In this document: positions 54,128 to 64,000 of the stretch, piece after piece | How positions within the stretch are numbered: position 1 is the stretch's first letter | Layout: the number at the start of each line of letters is the position of its first letter | Source: Otis tarda | Taxonomy: Eukaryota > Chordata > Aves > Otidiformes > Otididae | Reading direction: 5' to 3' | Length of the DNA: 64,000 nucleotides | Assembly (NCBI GenBank): GCA_026413225.1 | Contig: CM048552.1 | Location: forward strand, 53,831,001 to 53,895,000 | Position numbers and translations under genes: made by a program | The notes under the pieces: model-generated | The model's input: the letters and a program-made list of their open reading frames with translations, nothing else | Databases searched by the model: none | Told to the model about the DNA's origin: nothing

Positions 54128-56599
54128 AGGGAAAAGACACACCTGCTTCCTCTGAGCAAGGCCTTAAATACCAGATCAGCAGCTCAATGATCTTTGTCCT
54201 ATTAGTCATGACAGGGGCATTTACAACCACCAATGAGTGTGGTTGCTAGCATTGTAAAGCACTCAGTAATGCAGTCACAGATGAAAGCACATACAGGCTA
54301 AGAAAATGCAGAGATAACAAGTAAGTCTCTGTTCCAAGGTATTTAAAATGGAATTATGAATTATCCACCTTCCTGGCAAGCAGGGGTCATATTACAGCAA
54401 TTTACTCTAAGTGGGCAGGGACAATCCAAGGGACCGAAAGTTTTATTCTTCTATGGTAGAAAATCAGTTGTGGAACCTACACAATGCTTCAGATAGCTTC
54501 ATTTAACTGTTGCTGTGTACGTTTAACACCACAGAAGAATAAAATTCCCTTTTTGAATTTCTTTCAAAGTGGGCATTTGGAGATCTCAAAACTAGGAAGC
54601 CCTAAACCCAAATAACAGTTGTCTTGTGGAGAATAAAGTCTGTAATATTGAAGCTTGGCACTTGTGAAAGGATGTAGGTGACAAGCTTCTTCATGAACTG
54701 CCCTCACAAAGCCCTTTTCTGCCATGCCTGCACAGAGTATTTAGACAGAAGGTTACATGGGTTGGATTTCAAAGCAAAGAATGCCAGAAGAGATCTTCCA
54801 GCTGTGAATGGCCTCCAGATGCGGGCTTTTCTTCTCCAGGCCTGGGGGAGGGGATGAGAATGCCTTACAGTTTGTCTCATAAAATTAAATGGAAAAACAT
54901 TGTCTACTGAACAGAGTGGGCAGGCAGAGAAGGTGGAGTCAGAAACTGGGAAGAACAGAACAGGGAAAAAAAAGCAGAACCACAGCTGAAACAGTTCAGG
55001 ACAGGCATAATCTTAAGAGCTGTAGTCTCTGATTAGAGGCTGGTCATTAAGACATGGCAGATATCAGCAATCAAGGCATTTGAATTGGAAAGGGTCGAAT
55101 AAGCCAAAAGGTAGTTTTGTTTGCAGAAAGTGTATTCTCCCCCTCCCAGAGCTGTGACAGGATCTTACGTTGTGAAACACCCCTGGAGAGGCTACGGCCA
55201 GGACCACTTGCTGGTTGAAACTGCACTAAGCCACAACCGATGTTTCTGTTGCCAGCACCACACAGTCCTGAACTTGTAGCTAGTTATCTTTTTCCTCTGC
55301 AAAGATTGTCTGTGGACAGTATGTACCTCCTTCCAGTTTATTCATGCAAAATTATTCTCCTCAATTGAAATTTAGCCCCAAGCAATGAATATGTGCAAGC
55401 TGGAAAGACCAGCATCCCTGGGGACAAATTCCACTCTCAATTATTTCTGCAAATGTTCTACTCATGGTTGCAAATACACGGAATCTGAATTTCATTGCTG
55501 ATATGGAACTTGGTATTCCCTGCTTGGACAGGTGTAACTGTTTGGATCAGTCAGCCAGAGTGTATTTACTACTTGTGCAGCAAGGGAAGACTATGTCTCT
55601 CTTCTGTCTCCTAAATGTCTAAGGACATCTACTGCCCTGGCAAAGCTAATAGAGAAAACAATGCTTTTCTTATTTTAAAAACATGAGCACAAACTTTGCT
55701 TACTTTCACTCAAAAGTCTCTATTTCTGGTTTATGATGCGGCCTAGCACAGAACATTAGGAATGTCCATAAGAGATGTCAGCTCTCCATCTGGAAGTTTG
55801 TGGTCTTCTCCAGCTCATTGCTTCACTTTCCACTTCTCCTGTAATATCTCACCAGCTGTCAGATAATAATTTGGGAAATTATTGTAGCAAAAAAAAAAAA
55901 AGGGTTTTACTAAAAATATAAGATGATCCGTACTAGTTGAGACTGAAGAACCAGTATCTCCTCCCTAGCAGTCACCAAGTGTTAAGGAAAGAAGCATAAG
56001 AAACAGAGAAATCTAAACTACATCCCATCACCTTCCATCAGCCTGCCCTTCGGGACACTTCTGATGCAAAGGTAGCATCTGTGCTGCTGCATTCAGCAGT
56101 AACCAAAGGAAATACACTGCATAGATGCACCCAACCCGTTCAGGCATAGTCTTCCACAATAGGCTGTGGCCATGAGTTCCATTATCCCTTGATGCTTACG
56201 TGGAAAAATCCGTAGTTTGTTTGTTTTAAACTTGTTGCCTAGTCATTTTATCAGGTGCTATTAGTTTTTGTGATATAGGACTACATGAATGTTAGTTCTC
56301 TGTTGACATTCTCCGTCTCATGTGTGATTCCCTTTCAGGCATCTCTTTTCCAAGATTAGCAATCTATGCTTGCCCAGAAACTATCTCCTACTTCTGATCA
56401 CAGTTGACGTCCTCTCTATTCTTACTAGTGTTTCTCTATGCACTTCAAAGGAGTAACCAGAAGCACTCACAACTTTCAAACTTTTAGCAGACTATGAAGT
56501 ACACAGAAGTGCAATCATGTTATTTGTTTCTTCTGTACTCATTCCTAACATTTCTATTTGGCTTTTTGACCTCTACAGAGTCTTAAGAGAGTGTTTTCA

Positions 56600-56965
56600 G
56601 CAGATTGTCTGCAATGAATCCAAGATCTCTTTCTCTGCTGGCAGCAGCTGACTTAGAGCCATTCAGTGTATCTGTAAAGCCAGGCTGTTTTCTTCTTTGT
56701 GGAATTCCTTTGCATTTGCTACCACTGAATTTCATCTGCCAGGGAGTGCCCAGTCTCTCAGTGCCAGGAGACCTTCAGCAACCCTTTGCAGTCAGATTTA
56801 GATTGCCTCTCTGGAATAATCGTGTGCCACAAGTAAACCGTTAACTTGCTGTTGACATTCCTCTCCAGATCAGGACAAGTGTGTTGAATAGCACTCGTGT
56901 TAGCACAGAGCCCTGCGAGGTCCTTCTGATGAGCTCTTTGTCGAGACTGACCATTTGAAGTATGC
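56600..56965 (-). repeat. Ancient CR1/L3-like LINE fossil
   Basis: AATTTCATCTGCCA, then AATAATCGTGTGCCAC, CCTCTCCAGATCAGGACAAG, GTTGAATAGCACTCGTGTTA, CACAGAGCCCTGCGAGG and GACTGACCATTTGAAG track a reverse copy of an old CR1/L3 element (TTTTGTGTCATCTGC ... CAGATCATTTATGAA ... TTGAATAG ... CAGACCCCTGGGGGAC ... ACTGACCATTT). It is clearly diverged, with small gaps. Confidence 0.72.
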
Positions 56966-59900
56966 AGGTTGACGCTTGTTTTCTTACTTGTGATCCCGTT
57001 TGGCAGAGCTCTCCACAGCCAGGGCCCACCTTTGAGAGTCGTCCAGAGCATGGAACTGCCAGGCTCCAGCCTTTTCCAGATGCAGTGTGCTCAGATAGCA
57101 GGTATGTGAGGACACTTTCTGCAATAACTAAACCTAATTGCTTTAATGGTCTGGACCTTAAATCTAGCAAATAAAGGGATGGAACAAACTGGACACAGAT
57201 GCTTGCTGGTTTCTATGTTGCTGAGTTCCAGGGGATGTGAGGGCTGCACAGGAAAAACAGAGTTACTGTATGGAAAAGGTTGGGGCTGTTCACATCAGCT
57301 GCACCATCCCCCTGCAACTCCTCCCCTCTCTCGACTTGGATGGTTTCTGATGTGTCCCTTCCCTTTCCCTGCCACTGATGAAAAGCAGGCAAGGATGCCT
57401 TGGGCAAGTTTTCACCAGCTGTAAACAAGCCTGCACACAGAAGAACCCTCCTTGAACCATCCATCAAGAGTGGGATGGATCAGAAAACAGATCAGTGGGC
57501 CAAGTGTGGGCACAGCACACCCTGCAGTCTTCTTTGCCAAACCACAGGCTCTCTGAGCCAAGATCACTTAAAGGTTTGTCACCCTGATATCCTTTTCTGA
57601 AACACCCCAGCTCCTCCACAGACTCTCTCAGCTGGGATTCCGACCTGCAAAATGTGTCATCTGTTCCTGATTTTGTAGCTGTAAATAACCTTATGGTCAT
57701 GTGGCCCATGGTTTCAGGTGCCACACTGTCTCCAAAGTGAGAGGGGCCACCTTGGGGGAAAGCAAACAGGAAAGTATCCCAGGCATGAAAATTCTTCTGT
57801 GGTTCTTGAGACAGGAATTTCTCTCACACCCATCCCCTCCCCTCTATTCCTCCCCACTGCTCCACGCAGCTGAAACCCAGCAGCAGCAACAGTGGGCAAG
57901 TTTAGTCACTCCACCACCTGGGTATCGATTACACCTGCAGGTGGAAACCAAGTGATCAAAAAAAAAGATGTTGGCTTTGCCAGAGGACTCTCCCCTACTC
58001 CCAGTTTGGGTCTGGTGCCAGTCCTCACCCTGTTGCATTTCAGCATGCCAGCTCTTCCCATGACAATCTGGCAGATGTTTATTCAGGCAGAGTCATTTCA
58101 CTTCACATGTGTTCAGCCTTCATGGAAGGCAGAGAAATTCCAGAGCTGCTTTCCTTAGCAGCATGGAGCAACCCAACACCACTGAGAGCCGGGACAGGCA
58201 GAAAACAACAGCTTCTTTGTGTTTGGGTCAAACCCTTCTATTACTTGTTTCTGCCTGCTGACATTTCCCTAGACTGCAAAAGGATTTTTAAATTACGGCG
58301 ATAAACTGGCCTTTCTTGTATTAAGAACTCAGCTTTACAAATAGCACATGGTACCCAGCAGGGCACCGCCTGAGCAGCAGCCTGTCTTCAGACACTGCTC
58401 TCCTGGGAGAAGAAACCCCCACAGATCTCCTGTGACACAGTGCCTCTCAGCTCCATGACTCTCTCCAGGGGTTTTGGGAGGGACATGGTACGTGTGTGCA
58501 CAGCATCAGCTGCTGCTGGGACAGACTCTGCTGCCAGCCAGCGCGGGGAGTGGGACAACCAGCAGCTGCTGCTTCTGTGAGTATTAGGTGGGATCAGTTT
58601 CTAGCAAAGAGAAAGGCTAAGAATTCATCTCTCCAATGCACCCATATATCCTACTCCCTCATAAGAGAACAGCGGAGACAGTAGTAAAACCCCTCTGAGA
58701 GATGGAGATGCAGGTCAGCTACAAAAGACTTTGCAGCTTCCTTTTTCATTGCTGTTTCCACCCTGCTTTCACTCTGCAATCACTTATTTTTTGTAGTTGT
58801 GACACGCAGAGGTCTCCGTTAACTTTCAGAACTCCATCACGCTCACTCTTTTGTCCATGGTGTGGATGTTACCTCCACATTGAGCCATGAAGGTGACAGC
58901 ACTGGACTGGAACAAACAGATGGGATGGAGCACAAGGAACCTCCCTAAGCAGCAGTGCAGCCCACAAGCATTCACTGCCTGATCAGAGCTGGTCTGCCCA
59001 GCTGCACCGCTGCTTTTGAGTCACACAGAGCCCATCCTTGCCATGAAACTTGGAGGGGTCAAAGGAGATCGATACCTCCCTTCCCCTCCACTCTGACTAC
59101 TTTTCTTACAGAGCAAAGGACTCCACAGCCAGCCAGCCAGATGGAGCTGCTGGTGATGCCTGCTGGGAATAGCTGCTCTGCAAGTGGTCTGTGAAGCAGA
59201 ATGATCTCCTTCCCCATCACTTGTGGAAAATATCACCAGTTTAAGGAGTATAATGAGCATAAGGTGTTTGAGTTACATCTCAAGTACCATACGGGGGTTC
59301 CTAACACATGTCTCGCTGTCTCTTTAGCCACAATAATAGAAACAGGATGTCAAAGTGGCCTATCGCCCTGCTTGCACATTGCTCCCACTGACACATGCAC
59401 AGCACCACTGCGAGGAGGATCAGATCCTGCACTCAGAAGCTTTTGCCCTGTTTTTCTGGAAGTGATGAAGATGATGGTGCCCCTCACTCCTCTATCTTTC
59501 ACCTTGACCCAGTACACTCATCATTCATAGAAAATCTGGCCACTGCAAAGCTATTGTTGCAGGTTATTCAGCTTGTGCTTTGTTTTGCTCAGTTTCACCC
59601 TCTGGTCCAATTTTGACCAGTGTAGACCCACACTCTTGCATATCACAGAAGACATAATGTTTGTTCTCAGCAAGGTAGTACCTACAGCTTTGGGGTTACC
59701 CTTAAGCTTCAGTCCAAAGTTCAAAAATCCCCTCAAATAATCACAACCTCCTCAACATCTTTTCAGTCCAACTCCAAGAGTCCTTATTCTCCACCTGGAA
59801 GAATTATTTACTAGTTCACCATGTCCTTTGCTTCCATTCATTCAGTCTCATTTTTTTCTCTGTTTTTTTTTTTCTTCTCATTTCACAGGGCTGGTGGTGC

Positions 59901-60459
59901 CCAGACATACCTATCAAATTCAAGCAATCATTTTGTGCCATTGAGACATTTTTCTGATTTTCATTCCACACCCACAAAGCATCACCCTTCATAAGCACGC
60001 TTGAAGTAAAAATCACCCAGGCTTTTACTTCTCTGTGCTATCTAATCACCCTCAGAGCCAGGCAATGTGGTGAATGCTCCCTTTCTCCTCCTCCTTGTCT
60101 AGCTCATGTCTTCCCCCACGGTCCCAGCATGAAACTGCACAGGGACCTGATGCCTCTGAGTTTGACTAGTATGAAGGTACCACAGACTAGCGGGGCAATT
60201 CCTCAGTCCCACAGCACTGCTGGGACTACGCTGAAGCAATGCTGCCCTGCCATAGGATTTGACACAAATCCTCTCAGCAATGAGAACCTTCAACTTTCAC
60301 TGTCCTTACAACTGATAGGGCCTCTCTGCGGGCAAAATATGTTTCTGAAATTTGTGAATGCGAGAGGGACATCAGCATCTGAAAAGCTGTAAATTACATT
60401 GTCTGCCTTCTCCCCCACTAAGTGCTATATCACATTGCAAGCTCTTCTCCAGCTCTCTG

Positions 60460-60620
60460 TCTGCTGTCACTGTTAAGTTGCTTCCAGCTTTATTTTTCTT
60501 GCAAGTTCCAAAGGCTCCCACCCTCTGAATAGCTAACTTTGGGTTTATTTTCCCCCAGATAATAAGTTTGCATTTTTCCAGTTTGAATCTCATGTTATTA
60601 TTTCCTGCCCATATCCTGCC
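60460..60620 (-). repeat. Ancient CR1/L3-like LINE fossil
   Basis: AATAAGTTTGCATTTTTCCA, GTTTGAATCTCATGTTATTA and TTTCCTGCCCATATCC match the part of reverse CR1/L3 copies that reads TTACTTTGCATTT ... GAATCTCAT ... TTTCTGCCCATAT. It carries on from about the same consensus region as the 56.6-kb fragment, but is a separate insertion or a split one. Confidence 0.6.
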
Positions 60621-63262
60621 TCAAACACAAGGGAGCCACGAAAGTGGTGACTGTACATTACAAAAGGAGAAGGAATGGAGTCATGAAAATTTTTGTCTTT
60701 GTCAACGCATAAGGCGTGTGTGTACAAGGGGAAGCAAAGCATAATTTATGTTCCCTCTCAAAAGATCAGTGGACAGCTGGCAAGAAGCAGCGGATGAGGT
60801 AGCAAGGAGGGAGAGAGCGCTTAGTTCAATGCTCAGTCTCTGTGAGAGGTTTTACCCCTCACAAATTCTCTCTTTACCACCCATTTCTTGACATGGTGGC
60901 ACTGCTTCAATCCCTGATTCAAAATCAGAAAGACTGCCATGAAGTCAACGCACGTTGTTCCAGTTCTGTGCTGCTGTGAATAAACTCAGAAGCTGGCCCA
61001 TGGCGTGACACGTGTAGATGTTTCCTCTTTCAGAAGGAAACCATGCCTCTGCAGTCGCAGGAATTGTTTCTGTCTTTGTCAAGGAATGAAAAAGAAAACT
61101 TAGAGATCCTCCCCTCCCTTCTGCCATGCACCAGCAACAGGAGGGAGACGACTTCTCAGCCTCCTGCCAGCCCTCTGAACTTTGCTCAGGGACTTGGATC
61201 TCAGAGGCACTTTCCTCATTGACTGCATCACCCATGGCGTTCAGCCCTCTCTGCCCTGCCCCGACCCTGTCAATGCCCAGCCTGTCTTTCCATGTCAGCT
61301 ACACTTTCCTGTTTTCCTTCTCTTCCCTCCTCACTATGCACTGAGCTTGGTGCTTTTCCCTTGCTACCAATCCTTTCCCTCACTGGAGACCATTACAGGT
61401 ACCACTGCTCTCCCTGGCAAGCCTTCCCTGGGCTTTTATTTTAGTTGAGTTGAGCAAGTGATCTGCCTGCTTGGTTTGTTCATATGCTGGATCCCTTGCA
61501 ATCTTTCCCATTTATCTTTCTAGGCTAGCACTCTCCCTTCCAGCATACATGTAGAGACTGTGACATGGCAACGTTACATAAATAAATGCATCCTAAGATA
61601 AAAAAAAAAAGCAAGGTATCATAGAGAGTGAGAGGCAAGTACAGTTAGCTTTCATGCACCCTCCAACACCTTATCTCTGGCTGCAGGAGGAGGTCCTACA
61701 GCTTTCTCAGGACACCACTATCTGCTCTAAGAAGAAAGTCCAGCAAACCTTAAGCAGAGATAAAACCTGCAAACAGCCCATGGGAGCAGCAGGTAAATAG
61801 AAAGATGTCCCATTATCAAACTTCAACTGCAGCACAAATGGCACTTGGCCTTGCCTTAGCCTCTTCACCAAGGTCTGCTTCTACAGCCAGGACAGGACAG
61901 TTGCAGTTCAGGATGGTCTGCAGGTAATTCCCTTTGTCAGCACTAAATGAAAGGGGAACAATACTGCACTGTCAACTCATGCCATTTCTTGGTGTTTGGG
62001 GGATTTTTTTTCCTCCACTTACACACTAAAACCCATCAGTGAAGAAATCAGTAGCATGTTCTCCATAGTACAGCAGCCACAGAAGGCAGAGGTAGAAATG
62101 AGCCAGAAGCAGAACAAAGCAATTTAAAAAAAACCTCCTTGGCTGCCAGAATGGATGAGAAAGACCTTCATGCGCAGGTGGAAAATACCACCAGCCACTA
62201 CCTCTTTGATGTGGAATGAGACAGGTTCTCAGGAAAAGTGACAGCTCAGATGGGTCTGCCAGGGCAGAGGTACCATTTGCACATTTACAAACAAATGGGC
62301 TGGGCTGTTTCCAATAGAAAAAAAAAGAAAGGAACATATTGAGGCAGAGGTTAAAGTAAGGGAAAATGAGATAGGGAGTGCAGTTTCCCCAGTCTCATAA
62401 AAGCAGGGGAAGATCTCATTTCAGGTGGCTCTTGTCTCACCACACCTTCTTTTGCTCCAGGGCATGGAAGAAAGTTGCGTTTCCCCAGGTTCAGGCCTCT
62501 ATTCCAGCACCAGCCAGCTCATGCTGCCTCCTCCAGGTGTTCAGAATCTCAGCCTGAGATCCCATTCAGCCTGAGGATCATGTTCAGCCCATCCAACAGT
62601 GCCTGGGAAGGCAAGGCACTTCTGGGCTAACTGACTGTCTGAGAACTAGTCCAATCCTCTCAGCCAGTTACAAATAGATTGTCATTTACCCAGTCTGGCA
62701 GAATCTCCAAAGCCGCTGCAGAGACCCCATTGCCAAGGTCAGTACTCTACACCAACATGAAATGCCAATCCACCCATTGCACAGACGAACCATAATCCAT
62801 CCTTATCTCCCTTTCCAACATAAGAACAAAGTGTATGGTCCTTTTCACATGGTAGGACAAAACTAAAGTCTAATCACTATGCAAATTATGGTAGGAATGG
62901 TCTCCTTATCTCACGCTCATATTCATTTTTTATCCTGTTAAGAAACAAGGAAAGTTTTGGGGCTTCCCAGATACGGTAGGTGGGATGTGGGGAATGCATT
63001 CTGACACAGGTCCCACCCATAATGCTCAAGTCTTGAAAGGAACTATTGCAATTCTTGCCTGTTAAAGCTTTGTGACAAACCATTCCTACACAAATACTAT
63101 AAACCCAGGGCATTTTCAACTCTGTACCTATCATCCACTTTCAAAAGATCAATCAGTCTGGCAGACTTTAGTGATTTTTGAAAAATCAGACGTAGATGTT
63201 TCCATAGGTTTTGTTCTTCATAGAGTTTACCAAAGTACTTGAGCCAGAGATCATCCCTGCCA

Positions 63263-63300
63263 CCAAAAAAAAAAACCCAAAACAAACAAACAAAAAAAAA
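63263..63300. repeat. A-rich / (AAAC)n simple repeat
   Basis: An A run is followed by AAAC units and another A run. It is a simple repeat with no gene signal nearby. Confidence 0.88.
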
Positions 63301-64000
63301 TCCACTAGACTGTGCACAGGAAGAGTTACAGCTGTTCAGGGTTGACTGCAATCCACTCCTTTCTTGTACCACTGAGCTTGTAAAGTTAGCTTCCCTAAAT
63401 ACTGGAAGTTTATCAGTCCTTGAGGGGACAGGAACGTGACAAGACACATTAGAGAAATGACCAAAACCATAAAGGTGTGACTTCCAATATCTGCTTCCTC
63501 AGAACTGAGTGAAGCTATAAATAAGGGAACCATCGCCCTTTCCTCTCCAGTGGATGAATGCTCCCGTTTGAAGCCCTGCAGGGTCATGCGTGACAAATGC
63601 AGTTTATCATATGGCTCTGAGATGTATCATACGTCTCTGCGAATTACTGTATCACATGGATAACCCCAGGACACATACACACAAACACATCAGTTACACC
63701 AGTACAGAGCAGTATGAAACTTGTTGGTTTCTATTTTAAACCCACACATTAGCTCAGGTTCAACCCCGCCTTCTCCATGTCATGACAAGTGGAGAAGTAG
63801 CAAACACAATAGAGCATATCACTTCCACTTGTCCTGCAACCAGCCAGCAGGATCTTGCCCAGAGTAAATAACACATACAAGAGAGAGGAAAGGATTTAAG
63901 TATCTTTACCTGGAAAGACATGCTGTTTAGACTGGGGGGTGCTTAACATGCGATGTGTGTTTGCAGATAGTTATCCAGAAAAGCAGGTCCAAATAGCCTA

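Larger units (their letters stand above)
36800..64000. other. 27-kb stretch with no supportable protein gene
   Basis: No open frame longer than about 165 codons occurs, and those of 100-165 codons (for example 45565-46062 and 39935-40351) come from simple repeats or GC-rich patches and lack conserved motifs. EMP1, expected next from human gene order, was looked for (MLVLLAGIFVVHIATV and later blocks) and is absent. The region holds several old CR1/L3-like LINE fragments, homopolymer and dinucleotide runs, and possible regulatory DNA. It could contain untranslated 5' exons of GSG1 or EMP1 that cannot be recognised by sequence alone. Confidence 0.6.

Overview
The window looks like bird nuclear DNA. 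Genes have GT-AG introns, codon use is vertebrate, and there is one CpG-island promoter. A LINE CR1 copy ends in the typical avian CR1 3' tail, older CR1/L3-like and MIR-like fossils are scattered through the window, and introns are short. I see no bacterial, plasmid or viral genes, no CRISPR array, no tRNA or rRNA, and no recognisable retrovirus-like element.

Two protein genes could be rebuilt exon by exon. FAM234B (plus strand, 13 coding exons, 6113-25597, 624 aa) encodes a predicted single-pass type II membrane protein with FG-GAP-like beta-propeller repeats. GSG1 (minus strand, 5 coding exons, 36715-28477, 315 aa) encodes a four-helix claudin/PMP22-like protein. They are convergent, with about 0.85 kb between the last FAM234B poly(A) signal and the GSG1 stop. 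As I recall, the FAM234B-GSG1 neighbourhood is also found on human 12p13, with EMP1 beyond GSG1. EMP1 coding exons were not found here and should lie beyond the right end.

Layout: 1-4080 is upstream intergenic DNA. At 4080-5760 there are weak signs of a minus-strand transcript diverging from the FAM234B promoter (paired poly(A) signals, a possible splice donor and acceptor, a 56-codon open exon, a YY1-type site). The CpG island with a ZNF143-type promoter element is at 5850-6560. FAM234B follows to about 27650, then GSG1. From 36.8 to 64 kb there is no gene I can support, only old LINE fragments, simple repeats and possible regulatory DNA.

The most noteworthy observations are four. The last coding exon of FAM234B holds one codon plus the stop. 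A decayed copy of about 70 bp of FAM234B exon 12 lies in the FAM234B 3' UTR. A perfect 20-bp-arm palindrome lies beside that copy. An unassigned minus-strand transcription unit may lie upstream of the FAM234B promoter. I did not find a clearly new multi-gene system.
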